A DNA stretch of 64,000 nt, from contig JAESIW010000090.1 in the NCBI GenBank assembly GCA_016802295.1, forward strand, positions 1,226,928-1,290,927, given 5' to 3'. A program made the position numbers and the translations under genes. Shown in pieces: positions 11,198-24,310 of this stretch (positions are counted from its first letter, which is position 1; every line of letters begins with the position of its first letter). Below the pieces are notes generated by a model. That model did no database searches, was not told the origin of the DNA, and saw nothing but the letters and a program-made list of their open reading frames with translations. This DNA is from Brachionus rotundiformis (taxonomy: Eukaryota; Rotifera; Eurotatoria; Ploima; Brachionidae).

Positions 11198-12339
11198 TTA
11201 TTGTGGTAGAGGAACATTTTGACCATTTTTCTTTGTTCCAATAGTTTTGTATCCAAAAAAGCTGAGTATGGCTCTGGAAGCCGAAAACACTGTTTTCTCA
11301 ACATCACTTTCACTGCTTTTGAGCAATGGATTTACTTCCACCAAGTCCAGTGCGCGCAATTTGCCAGTCTCATGTACTTTGTTTCCAATATACATCAATT
11401 CGGGCAAAGTCAAACCGCCAAGAACCGGCGTGCCGGTCGAAGGCGCGAACCACGGATCCAATGAATCAATGTCTACACTAACATGAAGTGGCATCAGTTC
11501 GCCATCGATTGTCAAATAATCAATGGTCTCTTTCAGGACTTGCTTTATGCCCAGTCTTTGTATGTCCGACATTGAATAGGCTTTTATTTTGTATTTTTCA
11601 ACTAGAATTCTTTAATAAAAGATAAAAATTAGGAAATATTTATTTTCTTTAAAAAACTAGAGTCTACGTTTCTTCTTGGTCCAAATCTCTCAGACCAATG
11701 TAGACCATGTTCCTGGCCGACAAACACGGCTTTACCCAGCTGAACGCTTCCATTTTGGGCAAATACTTGTCCAGTTCATAGAGCAAAAATGACACTGGTT
11801 GACCGTGTAAATTGCCAGTAACAGAAGTCAGCGGAGTGTTTATGTCCGCATGAGCATCCACCCAAATCAAACCAATATGAGATCCAAGCGCATTTGCCGT
11901 ACCATGCACACTTCCAATGGCCAAGCTGTGATCTCCACCTAACAGCACCGGCACATGGCCATGCTTGATCGCCTCTTGGACCGACTGGGACAGCTTTTTG
12001 TTTATTTGTGAAATGCTGCGCAGATTTCTGTTATGCAAAAATTGAACTTCTTCATGACTTGGCACATCATCCTCAAGCTCTACAAACTCAATTGGCTCAT
12101 AGTCTAATTTAAATTTAGATAAACAGTAAAATAAAATATTTTTTTATTTTATTACTTAAATTCTTTAAATTGGATAGGAGAAATTCATTTTTTAAATAAA
12201 CTGGTCCAAACTCAGTACCAGGCTTTCCCTATAATTTAAAAATAAGACAATGAAATTATCAACTAAAAAATTATCTGACTTGTCCAAGACTGAACTTGGC
12301 ATTGATCAATGCTATTTTTTTATCATTTGGTTGCTGCAT
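11198..12339 (-). CDS. ARG: Arginase, copy 1, without presequence
   Basis: Four exons on the minus strand: 12280-12339, 12156-12228, 11668-12103 and 11198-11609, giving 326 residues. It hydrolyses arginine to ornithine and urea at a binuclear manganese centre. The ligands are present: H103 (GGDHS), D127, H129 and D131 (WVDAHADIN), and D236 and D238 (VDIDSLDP). The protein starts MQQPNDKKIALINAKF with a stop codon four codons upstream in frame, so it has no targeting extension and is predicted to be cytosolic. Exon and intron positions match those of the second arginase at 44.3-45.6 kb. Exons 3-4 and the intron between them are almost identical to that copy, whereas exons 1-2 are clearly diverged. 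Intron 1 uses the donor GTCAGA. Confidence 0.95.
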
Positions 12340-14445
12340 ATTGGGATCAGATTATCTTTAATTCAAAACTATGGCCATATTTATAGACAAACAGCTTTGG
12401 TAAATGATACAATCCTTATCAGTACAATCATTCATATAACTGTACATACAAAGCACATGAAATTTGAGTAGCTTCTAAAATAAAAGCTGAATTGGTAAAT
12501 TTTTTGCCAACTCTTGGTTTACTAATGTCATTGTAATTAACTTAATGAAAATTATGCCAACAAGCAAAAAGTATTATGTTTAAGATTTCTTAAGAAAAAG
12601 TATTCGATTACTTTTTTCAATTAAAAAAAAAATTAATTTTTTATATTTTTTTTATCAATTAGAATATTTACAAATAGATCAATTAAATCAAATAACAGAT
12701 TTTTTCATTATTTTTTTCTAAAAAGTGGTTTGATTTGACATTTTATTTGAACCAGACTTGAATACTTGAGCTGAAATTAACAAAAATATGAAAAATAAAG
12801 ATATTTTTTTATCTCTTTAGATAGAAGTATTTAGTTTTTGTGCAAATATTTATTATTTATTAATAATGTAGTTTCGTGTAGCCAAATGTTGGATTTATTT
12901 TGAAAATTGGTTATTTTAAGCTTGGTTCAAATCATGTTCTCTACACCACACAGCACCATGCAATTTGAATTATTCTAGATTTCCAAGTTAATGCTGGTGA
13001 TTCTACCTTTGTTGTAGATTGATAGGTTCTGCTTGGTTAATTTGTTCCATCTATTCTGGCAAACGCATTCTTCTAATCTTGGTGCATCTACTCATTGATT
13101 CGGAATTGGTTATTTTGTATAAAAGTCTTATTTTAAATGAACTCATGGTGCTTCCAAATCAATAAAAAAAGTTCACGGTTTATTTAAAGACAAAGACCAT
13201 TTGGAATAATTATATTAATAAATATTAAAGACCAAAAAAAAACATATAATACTAAAAAATTTACTCTTAACTAAATTTTAAAAAATTGATTATTGCTTTT
13301 ATTTTTTTTAATATCTTATTATTGCTCTTTCATCTGATCAAAATTTTTAATGGCAAAAAGCTTTATTAATAATTGAAAAATAATAAGACTTGTAGGCAAA
13401 TAAATATTGCCACCATTATTTTACCAAGTAGACAATTCTGGAAACATATTAATTCAACATAGTATTTTTGTTGGCAAAAAGTTTTACCAACAACAAAATT
13501 AATTAATAAAAGAAAACAATTGTCAAATAAGTAATGGCCACATTTTTTTACCAAATTGTTAAAATATAGCCAAACTAAAATAAAATAAAATAAAGATCCA
13601 AAGAATGGTCTGGTACAAACCAATACCAATTTTCGATAAAATATACTGTATCAGTCAACAGTTTAATAACTAAGTGATACTCAGTAGGTTACATTCCACT
13701 CAAATATATGCAATTTTCTTGAAAATTTTCCTATCTACATAACCTTACCAATAAAAATAATTAAAGTTTGAATTAATACTTAAAAACCTATTTAAATAAA
13801 TTTAATTTTGCTTTTCTTATTTGTCATTTAAACAAATTAAATAGATAATTTTATTGTCAATCTTAAGTTAATTCAAAACAAAGATTATCGACAAGGTAAA
13901 AATCTCGGAAATCATTAAGCGCTTTTAATTCAATGTTAAATATTTTCTATCTCTTTGTAAAACTAAAACAAAAAGATTATATATTTAATAATAGAAATAC
14001 AGGTAAGAATATTAAATTAAGTCAAACAACTCAAGCATTTGAGAAGCAAACAATTTAAGAAAATTGGCCAATTCCGGCAAAAAAGTTAAATGTGTCCAAA
14101 GCAAATATCTTCTTTTTTTTATCTCTTAAATATTTTCTATTTACTTGCTATATTTACACACTTTTATTTTATTGTCATCTGCACATTTCCTACCATCGGC
14201 TCCATTCATGCCAACTTCCTTACATAATCAAAGTCAAAAAAATAAATAAATTAAAAACATATTTTCCATTTTTTAATTTTTATTAATTTTATCTAAAAAT
14301 AAACAAAAAAGAAAAAAAAATTTCTTTTTCTATTAAAATTTTATTTAAAATATAACTTAAAAATTAAAAAATATAAAAAAAAAAATTTGGTAAACAAAAT
14401 AAAAAAAGAAGAGTAAAAGCTCGCACGCGTCCGGTCTTTGTACAT
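12340..14445. other. Intergenic region with degenerate repeats
   Basis: About 2.1 kb between arginase copy 1 and the Brachyury 3' end. At 13,355-13,575 there are three units with the motif TTTTACCAA and AATATTGCCACCATT-like segments. The same degenerate repeat recurs at 16.5-17.1 kb beyond Brachyury. A less AT-rich stretch at 12,960-13,100 has a 38-codon open frame on the minus strand without recognisable homology. No gene is called. Confidence 0.5.
13355..13575. repeat. Degenerate TTTTACCAA repeat block A
   Basis: Contains attttaccaagtag, gttttaccaac and tttttaccaaa about 65 bases apart, interleaved with ttggcaaaaag and caaataaatattgcc segments. It shares long similar phrases with block B at 16.5-17.1 kb, for example the segment around 13,398-13,425 against 16,800-16,840. 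Its origin is unknown. Confidence 0.55.
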
Positions 14446-15907
14446 TCAGTTCCACTTGGGCGATGGGGTGCACGAAGTGGCGAGGTCATTTTTGTCCAGA
14501 CAAATCTTGGGCGAGTCGAATCCACTATCGCTTGGCAAAGAGGCCTGCTGTGCCGAGCTGTCCATGTCACTGGTGTTTGGCGACAACTTGCCATAATCGC
14601 TCTCGTAGTAATTACCATACGAGTAGTTCATTTTCTGGTAGCCATTGTTGACAGCGGCTAGTGCGAGCGCATAATTGGCATAGTTGTTGCTCTGGTTGTA
14701 GTAGCAGCCGTTCGATTGCCAGTAGACATTGGTCGAGCTCGGGTAGCCGAACTGGCCCTGGTAGGAGAAGCTCTGCGGCGAACTGGACGCCGGCACCAGG
14801 AATTGATTGGGCGACGAGCTGTTCATCAAGGTGTGTATGGCCTGCTGGTTAGACTGGTTCCATTCGAGCTCATTGCTCAAAATTAGAGACTGATTTACTT
14901 TAAAATAAATAGTTAATTAATTTTTTTGTTTGGCAAAGTGGTGAAAAAAATGGTAACATACTGGTTGGACTGTTGAATTGGTTGAAAGAGGCCGAAGAGG
15001 CGGACGAGCTGGACGAGAGCGGGGATGACGAGTTCAGGGGTCTGGTTTTGGCCTCGTCGAACTGCTTGACGTACTGTTGGTGGTAGGAGCTCGAGGCCGA
15101 GTAGGGAGCTTGGCGGTGCGCGGACAGAGCCGACCTGGCCCGCTCTGGTCCGCCGCTTCCTTGTTTTGAGTAGTAGTTCCAGTTGGCCTCTACGGCCGCT
15201 TGGCTCACTGGCTGTTGTTGCTGCTGTTGTTCCACTGCTTGCTGAAAATTGAACTGGTACTGGTTGGTTTCCTCGTCCAGGTTGGTGTCTCTGTCAGGCC
15301 GTTCGCGCACATCCAAAAATGCTTTGGCAAACGGATTGAATCTTATCTTAAGACTGGTTATTTCTTCGTTTTGGTAAGCGGTGACAGCAATGAACTGGGT
15401 CTCGCTGAAGCTGGCCTCGGCTATTTTTTCGCGCATATTCGAATTAAGCTTGTAGATGATGATCCTTGGCTCGTATTTGTGCAGCGAGTTGAGCTGAATT
15501 TGTCCCTTGTTGGGCGGCTTGTTGGTCAGCTTTATCTTGTTGAAAGAGACAGAGTCCTTCATCCAATGGGAGCCAAAGTTTGGCGAGTCCGGATGCTTGT
15601 ATTCGCACTTGAGCTGCACCGGATCGGGCTTGGTGCCCTGTTGCCACTCGCCATTAATGTACTTCCACTTGTGATTGTCAATTTGGATAAAGTCGACGAC
15701 CACTTCGTAAATGGCAGTCGGGTCCAGATTGCCAAAGCTGGTCTTGAGCACCGGGAACATGTTGCGTCCCGATCTGGTCACTATCATTTCGTTTGTCTTG
15801 CCATAGAAGCGCATCCACAGATCGCGGTCCTCCAGTCTTATTTGTATACCATTGTTCATTGTTTTGCAGCTAGTGTAGCTACATGCATCGTTTTTGGTCA
15901 TTACCAT
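14446..15907 (-). CDS. T: Brachyury-type T-box transcription factor
   Basis: Two exons on the minus strand: 14962-15907 and 14446-14897, about 465 residues from the first ATG at 15907. The frame stays open upstream to about 15934, after an acceptor-like AAAG, so a 5' exon may exist. The T-box covers about residues 20-203, with NEMIVTRSGRNMFPVL, DNHKWKYINGEW, HPDSPNFGSHWM, LNSLHKYEPRI, ETQFIAVTAYQNEEIT and NPFAKAFLDVRER. The NEMIVT-GR-MFPVL and AFLD-RER forms are characteristic of the Brachyury subfamily. These proteins bind DNA as dimers at palindromic T sites and control posterior, hindgut or mesodermal programmes in animals. After the domain come a Gln run, a Ser-rich segment and a Tyr/Asn/Ser-rich C-terminus. 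The gene has higher GC than its surroundings. Confidence 0.93.
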
Positions 15908-18454
15908 TTTATCTAAATGAACTTCTAAATCCAACCGGGCTTTATATTAATAAAGAAAACTAGATTAAATAAATTAAATGTTTAGCATGCAAATGATAAA
16001 TTTGATTTATCTATGCCCAAAGTTATTTAACTTTTAAATTAGAATGATCGTATTAGTAAAGCCACTTTTTATTTCTATATATATTTATATCTATTATATC
16101 TTTTATATATATCTATATATATAGGCTTTGTGGGTAGACTTAGTGACCAATTAAATAATTAGCCTAATCAAATAGATACATTGGCCAGCCAATCGAATGA
16201 TTTGTTTAATTTTATATTTTCATATATTGTCACTAAATTAGCTGTGAGCTTTTATGATTAATTGATTAATTGACCTGTTCCAGTCGGTTCAATCCATGTT
16301 GGCTTTTGTCGCCTTGGAATATTTCGCTCAGAGTATTGAAAAACACTTTCTTAGTGATTTATCGGAAATTCCGCATCCAATTGTGACTCTAAATTGTCAC
16401 CTAAGTCCATTTTCCTCTCTCACTAATATACTCGCCAATTATCTTCTTTTAAAATAACCAATTGACCAACAAAAGTCTCTCTCTCCAAAAATTTTCTACT
16501 TTTTTACCAAATTAATGAGATCACACTTTTAAATGGTACTTTTTTCTTTACCAAGTTAGCAATTCTCCCAATTAAATCAATAATTTAACTTGAAAACCAT
16601 TGTCAGTTACAATTTTACCAAGTTGGTAATTTAGTTGGTTTTTTTACTGCTTATTAAAACCAAAATTTATTGGCAAATAAAAGTACCAATAAATTAATAA
16701 TTTAAAATTGTCAAATAAGTACTGGCAAAATTTTTTACCAAGCTTGTAACTCAGACAACTTGATAATTTTTTCAATCTAACATAGAACTAAGATTGGCAA
16801 AAAATGGTCAAATAAATATTGAGGCCATTATTTTACCAAGTTGAAAATTTTTACCCAATAAAAAAATACAATTGTCTAGGCTTTCTTTTTAACTGACCAA
16901 AATTTAACATAGTACCTTTTTGGCAACAAATTTTACCAACAAAATTAATAATTTGACTAGTGGTAAAATTATTTTACCAAGATGAAAATTTATGCAAACA
17001 AAAATAAAATTCCAACTCCCCAGATTGTCTAATCAACTGACCAAAAAGCTTTGCCAACAAAATTAGTATTTACGATGGGAATAACCTATGGTAAAATAAA
17101 TATTGCTACCATTTGCTAAATATCAAATCTAACAAATATATTTCAATATTTCAATTAAGCTGTCTGGTGATGATGTTGGCTAAGAAACATATATTTGGCA
17201 CTAACAGATAAACTGATGGTTTATATATGGTAATGTGAAAGCGTATGGTTTAAATTTTGAGAAACCGCTATAAAAAAAAAAAAAGTTATATAAAATGGTT
17301 TAATTGCCTTTTGAAAGAAAAGCCTAGCGACATTTGATTTAAATTTGAATGTTAGGGCTGCGGATGGGATAAAAGAGGCAATTTATGACCACTTAATTGG
17401 TTCCGTACAAATTGGCTGTTTTTAATCTCAAATAAAGTCAATAATTTTTTATGACTATGGTCAATTAACTGTTCGGACTTAAATGAGTTTTGTTTTATTG
17501 CTGTGCACCAATAAAGTAAACGCCTTTTTAAATTTGGGCAAATATTTGCCTTTGTTTTTCGCATTGTGTTTTAGGTCCTGTTTGTCCGGAATAGTTTACG
17601 AAATTGGATGGGCCACAGATACAAAATTACCTGTGTGACTATTGACTTAATAGCTTAGTCATATTTAATCTTCTATGTTAATAGTTTATCTCATTTGGTC
17701 AACAAATCGGCCCTTTGTTCTGGACTTAAAGTCATCCAGCCTATTACCTAAGCGTCTTAATTTACCATGAGAATTTCTAGGCCTACTTTTGCACGCCGGA
17801 TTGACCATGTTGCTCAAACATTATCTCCATTGCCTCAATTGTCCATCTTTCAATCTGCCGAAAGCCTTTTCCATCAGATCAATATCAATTAAATAAAATT
17901 AATAAAGACAAAAAATAATTTCTTTTAATTTAAACTATTTATTTAATTTATCTATTAAATTTACTTAAGTAAATAAGTCAACACAAATGGCCATTTAGGC
18001 TAAAACTTTATTATAACATATAAATAAGATAAGAGTTTTAATTTTTGACATTTTTAATATTATTATTTTTTCCGACATGTAAATAAATTTTAAAAAATGT
18101 TAACTAATTAATTAATTAGTTAAGATCAAATTTGATAAGCCTATAAAACCTGTTTTACATGTGAACAAAATTTTTAGATTATAAATAGATAATTGAGCAA
18201 TAAATTTCCTATAGACACTTTTATTTGAAAAGATTGTTTAATTAATAATCAAAAAAAGGCACAATTATTAACCAAATGTAATTCATTTATTTAAATAAAA
18301 TTTAGAGAGAAAGAGAAAAAAATTATTTTTAAAATTTAAATTTTAAATTTTCAGTAATTAAAAATGAATTTTTAATTCAAATCAAATGTCCAAAATGATC
18401 AATCAATGAGTCTGTCTATCTATCTATATATGGTACATTTTGAATCGAGCCAAT
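15908..18454. other. Upstream region of Brachyury, no gene seen
   Basis: About 2.5 kb between the Brachyury 5' end and the MED14 3' end, so it holds the Brachyury promoter and probably regulatory elements. A TA-rich microsatellite lies at about 16,070-16,125. Degenerate TTTTACCAA repeats occupy 16,500-17,115. Short open frames, for example on the minus strand at 17,352-17,564, show no family features. Confidence 0.5.
16500..17115. repeat. Degenerate TTTTACCAA repeat block B
   Basis: At least eight occurrences of TTTTACCAA or TTTTACCCA in about 500 bases (near 16503, 16548, 16610, 16733, 16833, 16852, 16932 and 16974). They are accompanied by recurring ttggcaa, aattaataattt and caaataaatattg phrases. 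It looks like a decayed tandem or nested repeat, and block A on the other side of Brachyury is made of the same material. Confidence 0.6.
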
Positions 18455-21400
18455 TTATCTTTGCATGTTTAATGAATTTGGTAACTTGTTTACCAGCTCA
18501 TTTATTACAGATAACAAAGAATAATTCACCGGATCTGAAAGATAAAATTATTAAAAAATATAGCAATTTTTTTTCTTAATGTTTTAACCTTTTTGTTTAG
18601 CTGAATTAACTAAAACATTTATTTGATAATCAAAATTATGATACATCTGATGATTTGTTTCATTAATTGGTTTTAACACTTCATATTGAAAACTGTTCGT
18701 ATTGGGCTCAAAGCTGATCATTAGCAGCAGTGAACTAACCGAGTTGCCACTGTCTCTTTGTTGGTTAAACAAATACAGCTTTGGTAAATAACATTTAGCA
18801 ATTTAGAAAAAAAATTTGCTCCAAATTAATTACCATGAAATAAAATTTATCTTTTTTTTGAAATCCGACTTGGGATGCTTGATAAAACGACTGGAACAAA
18901 TTTTGTTTCTGGCTCTTAATTATATAACCATTCGGTATTGTCCATGCAAATTTTATTCGCCAATTTTTGTACATTACGGGATTCTTTTATTGATAAAAAT
19001 TAATTTATTAATCCCACAAAAAGATAAAATTTAATAATATAATAATCTCAAGCTTTAGAATAAAATAAATGTTCAAAATTAAATTTGGCGCGCAAAATTT
19101 AAAATATTTAAATTTGACAATGACATTTTTTTTGTCTTATTTGAATTTTTTTTTAAATTTAAATTTACCATCTCGTAGTCCAATAGAAAACTGAATTCTT
19201 GTAGCATTTTTGGATCATTGATTGATACCAAATTGAAAAAAGCCAAAGCACATGCTGGCTTGAAAGGTGGCATCAATATTCGTTGCCTGAAATAGTTCTG
19301 AATAAACTCTACTGAAATTTCTTGGGTTGTCTGAATAAATTGGATAGAAAATGCGGTGTAATTAGCCAATATCTCATTAATTATTTGAAAGTCAAGTAAA
19401 TAAGTTTTGTACAAATTACTTTCCTGATTTTTTAATTGAAACTTAAATTCAAAAAAATTATTTAAACAAAAAAAAGCTAGCCAAGAGTCTTAATTTACCG
19501 ATGAATGGTCATTATTTAAAGTTTTAATTAAGACTTTTTTCATGTGACCAGAAGCTAGAAATATTTCCAGTGGACAAAAACTGGTCTCTGGGTCGACTGA
19601 AAGCATTCTAAGGAATCCATCTTCGGATAGATAATTTGGAATCGAAGCAGAATGACACTTTTTAAATTGATGCGACGAAGTGGATACAACCATACCGGGA
19701 TTGACCATTTGTTGAAAGGCTGGCACACTTTTAGGATTCTGAATTTTATGCTCATCTAGCTCTTTTCCATAGCCAAAGTTAGAGGGAATGGAAGGTATAT
19801 TGGTGCTAGGCGATGCACCGACAAATGGTGATTTGATCGGCATGGGACTTTGTAGTGACAGTTCGGAAAAAGTTGCCGGCGAATTGGTGGCAAAATTTGA
19901 TTGGGAATTTGGCATAAAATTAGAGGGTGATTGAATTGGTATTGATGATTGGCTTAAAATTTGGTGGCCAGTGCTGGGCGAACTGTGCTGTAAAGCGGGT
20001 GATCCAAAATTGGCAAATCCGGGCGATTGGGGAACAGCTGTGTTTGACAAAGGCGCAGAATTAATCGGCGATGGCCCGTAATCTGGTGAAGGTGCCGGTA
20101 TGTTTTGATTAGTCCTTGGCTGTTGTTGAATGGCTGGTGAAGTTGGTGGCAGAAATATGTGATTTTGTTGCTGCGTTGTTTGCAAAACAGTTGGTGAGCC
20201 TGGATTATCATCATCGACTAACGAGGACCTTCTTCTCAGCAAATCTTCCACATCCTTGTCCAAGAACAACTTCAAAAAACCCTAAAATTTTAAATTTACC
20301 TTTATAAACAAATTAGAAGAAAAAAATCTAGGTTTTACAAACACTCAATAATTGTATGGGATGAATGTCCTCGTTGCCCGAGTTTATATCTGTCAGTCCA
20401 AATGAATCATCGCGAATGGACAGCAAACCATTGGGTTTTAGGTGCACATCAAGAGCGTATTTGGAATAATAGACTAGCTTGAAATGGTTAAGTGAGTAAA
20501 TATTGAGCATGAAGCCGCATTTGGATATAATTGGTTGATTGGACACTTTGGAATAAAATTTTGGTACATTGGCCAACTTGGCCAGCGCAAATGTACTTTT
20601 ACATGTATTATTTAATGTTTGAACTAAGTTAATGACCGATCTGGTCGAGTTAAAGTATTTTTTTATCTCATCAATAAACAAATAGTGGTAGTTTATAACT
20701 GGCCTATCCACAGACGGCTTGCAGCTTTTCTCTCTTTCCACATCTAGAAAAATCTCAAAGTTTTTTGCATCCTTATTCCATTGGAATTTGATCACATAGT
20801 TCAATTTGGGACCGTAATTTAAGACCAGACTTTTGAAGTCAGCTTTTTTTATTTTAATTTGATTGTTCAGATCTGGATACTTGGTAAAAGCTGTTTGACA
20901 TTCGCTAATAAGACTGTATATGCGACAAATGGATATCCATTCAATTTTGACCATTTGGTACAATTGATCCAAAGAGTTAACTTCAATACAACTGGAAAAT
21001 AATTGCATATTTTGATCAGATTGTTTAGGTAGAATGCTGCTGTTGAATGTGAGCTCCATGATGAACTGAAACTTGGTCGAGCTGGACTGTGAGTGCTTGA
21101 TCAAAGTGTTTAACAATGGGAGTCCTGAATTCAAGTAGTCTTTGACTTGACGCTGCCTGATTGTGAACGAGGCCAGCAAATTCAACAATTTTTTGCTCAA
21201 AGTGTCCATTTTTTTAAAATCCTTGAACTCATTTGGCAAAAATTTTGGCAAACTAAGCAAATTAAGACTCAAGATTGGACATACGCTGGCACTTTTCTGT
21301 ATATTTTGGGTGAGTATGTTGTTCTTATTGAACAATCTCATCAGACTCAAGTAGGGCAGGAAGTTTTCTATATAGTTGACCATGGCGATAAAGTCAAAAA

Positions 21401-24091
21401 GACAATTGTCCTGTTGAACTGGCGTGGTGTCTATCTGTTGGTCAAGTGTATGGCCACGAATTTTTTTCTTCAATTAAAAAATTTAAAAATTTCAAGTATT
21501 TTTTTTTCTTGAATAATTATTAATTAATAATTAATATTTAATTTTTGTCATAAAAAAATCTTTAATTAAAATGGATACATAATTTTGTTTTTGCCTTACA
21601 TTTTGGTGAAGAGTGGATGCTTGAGCATTGCGTTTGAAGTAAGTTAGGGAAAGGAGCTTCAAAAAGGGCTTTGTTGGGTCCAATTCACCATTGTACTTGC
21701 ATTTACCAATGCTCAAAATGTAATAGCTAAAAGCTAAATTGGTCTCCTCTTCGGACATGCGTGCGCTTACTTCCTCTTTAGAAGAACTTGCCGCTTCTTT
21801 TGACCTAATTGTAACCATCTATTTAATTAAATTAATCTTACCATTTATTCTTAATTTTTTATAATTACTATAAATATTTTTTCCTGCTTTTTGAGCTCAA
21901 TAAATATGCGTTCCTTTTCCAATTTGTGGTATAAATTCATTATATCCTGATCGATAAACGAGGATATGTGAACCTCTTCGTGACACTTGAAGCCATAGCT
22001 GCGAATTATGGTCTGGCATCGTTTCAGCAAAAGCCAAGCCCTCAAATAATTAGAAAAAAATTTTTAAAAGTTTTTTAATGACTTGTTATCAGTCGGGCAA
22101 AAGATATCTTATTTTTTTGTCCATTTTACGCGTTATTACGCAAAATTACGCGCATGTTAAGTTAGTTAGTTTTGAAACAAAAATCAAAAATTTAGACTGA
22201 CCACAATTTTTTTCAGTTAACTTGGCAAAATACCTTAGGTTAAGTAACAAAGAGTCCAACTTTTTTGTATCACTATTGAGACATTCCTCAATAGACTGTT
22301 TTAGCTTTAGATCTTAATAAGGATTTTAATAATTATCTTTTATTAATTTATTAATTTTTTCAACTATTACTTAAAGTCGAATGAGGAAAGACCACTTGGA
22401 AGTGTCCTTTATAGTAGTCCACAGTGATCCAAAGGGTCTCTGTATGAAAGTTAGAAATGCTGAATTGAATTTTGACCGCTGGTTTGGCTTCAACTAGCGT
22501 AGACCGGCAATAGGACAACTGCTCGAAAAAGCCCTGTATCTCCATTAGACGCTTTTTAGAGCGAAATTTTATAATTTGATGAACTATTTTTTCAATTAAC
22601 AATTCACCACTTCGGAACGTGAGGTCAATATTTTTGTGGTCGCGCCAATGCAGATTTGGATTGTGAATCGTCTGCAGAAAGTCACTATTCTCACCAACAC
22701 ATATGGTAAATGAGAAATCTTACATCAAATGATTAAAATTTGAATTTTTTTTTATCTTTTTAAATACTTTTATTGGCAAATTCCAGCCAGTAATCAACAG
22801 TAAACATTTTGCACTTTTCATACTTGACTATTTTGTAAAAGCGGCTCAGACTGACCAGCATGCTCATTTGCTCATACAGAACTTCCAGCTGAAGTGACTG
22901 TACAAAAAAATGCAGTGAGCTATAAATCTGCACAAATGGACGCTCATTTTCATTCAGTTTTTTCTGTAAATGTTGATGTATTTGATTCACCTGAAAATTA
23001 TTGATCAACACTTTATCTTAATACAACTTTTTTTAATAAATGAGATCATTATGGGACAAAAATTAAAATTTTCTAAATTACTCGGGTCTCTGGCATCTTT
23101 TACCAAAAAATTTATTTTCAATAGACGCCATGGTAGATTGAAGTTGTCGCTTACCAATGTAAGCTTGATTTCGAACTCGTTTCTAACTTCGAAATCGACA
23201 AAAGCGTTGCCAATGCGAAAATTTTTAAACTGGCTTGGCAACTCGGACAACGCCAAACGACACTGGATTATTCTATTCAAAGTCTTGACAGTTGTTTCTT
23301 TTTCTTCTTCTGTTATTTTTGAACTTGGTAAAATTCGCTCCTTGGCAAATTAAAATTTATTTTTTATCATAAACATTTTAGCGAAAAAAAAGGCAAAAAG
23401 TGCCATCTTTGACCAAATTTTAAAGCTAGTTTTTTAAATTATCCAAATAAAAAATCAACATCATTCTTTTTGTTAGATAAATATAAATTTAATAAAATTT
23501 TTTTGTCTATATTAATAATTAATTGTTAAAAATTAGAAATAGAATTTTTGATAATGTTTTTGAAAATATTGTCATTTAATAGATAACTGATTTACCTTGA
23601 TGCAGGAAGGCAGTCTTGGGTAAGTGCCCATGGTGAGAACGTCTACTGAAGACAATATGGAAAAGCTGGGCAAACGAGCATTAACAAGCTTAACATTTGC
23701 CAAGTGGTACAAATAGTCTGCTGTGTTGACAAATATGAAGGACTGCTGGTCCAAAAAAGACAAAATATTCTAAAATTAAATTGTAAAGTCAGATGGAAAA
23801 AAGGTCTTCGGCTCAGACACTTACTGATACGTTTATATGGGCAGTTTTAATAAACTTTACCAAGGCATATATTCTCATAAACAATTGCCGAGTTCGGCAT
23901 GCGTATGCAAGAATTTTTATCTTTTTCTCTGTGTTGGACATGTGCGGAAATGTTTCCATCATTATCATCAATTGATGGTAGGTACGCTGAATAGCGGTCT
24001 GTAAAATGGATGCCAATGACTCATAATGCTCCTGGTTTGGATTAAAAAAAGGATTTGCCACTGCACCAGACTCGGCTTCAAAACTTGTCAT
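18455..24091 (-). CDS. MED14: Mediator complex subunit 14
   Basis: Fourteen exons on the minus strand: 23825-24091, 23596-23769, about 23028-23340, 22768-22990, 22371-22718, 22234-22312, 21869-22040, 21600-21818, 20343-21467, 19499-20281, 19169-19441, 18834-18983, 18589-18778 and 18455-18534. The product is about 1,464 residues, close to human MED14. MED14 is the architectural backbone linking head, middle and tail of the Mediator co-activator. Recognisable blocks are QRTYHQLMIMMETFP, RTRQLFMRIYALVKF, FLDQQSFIFVNTADYL, ARLPSFSILSSVDVLT, NLPWRLLKINFLV and SLQLEVLYEQM. The long Pro/Ser/Gln-rich linker after LLRRRSSLVDDDNPGSP is also present, as are MPPFKPACALAFFNLV and the C-terminal NYSLLSVINELVNKL. 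One junction, between exons 3 and 4, is out of phase by one base at an A7 run. Confidence 0.93.
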
Positions 24092-24310
24092 CTTGTAAGC
24101 AAATAAATTAATTAATCTCTTTTTAAATTGGATCAAATTAAGTTTATTACAACTTAAATAATTTTCTTGAAAAAATAATAAATAAAAAAATTTTTGTCAA
24201 TTTTTATTCTTTTAATTATACAAGCAAAAAAAATAGATAAGATAAAACGAAAATAACATTTGTCTTTATATACAATTAATTAGATGGCGAGTATTTATTA
24301 AAATTCTTGA

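Noticed and set aside
12250..12471. 73-codon plus-strand open frame
   Set aside because: It overlaps arginase copy 1 exon 1 on the other strand and shows no family features.
15200..15916. 238-codon plus-strand open frame opposite the T-box
   Set aside because: The minus strand encodes an intact T-box; the opposite frame is Leu/Val-rich with no domain.
17352..17564. 70-codon minus-strand open frame upstream of Brachyury
   Set aside because: No start context, splice signals or family resemblance that would support a gene.
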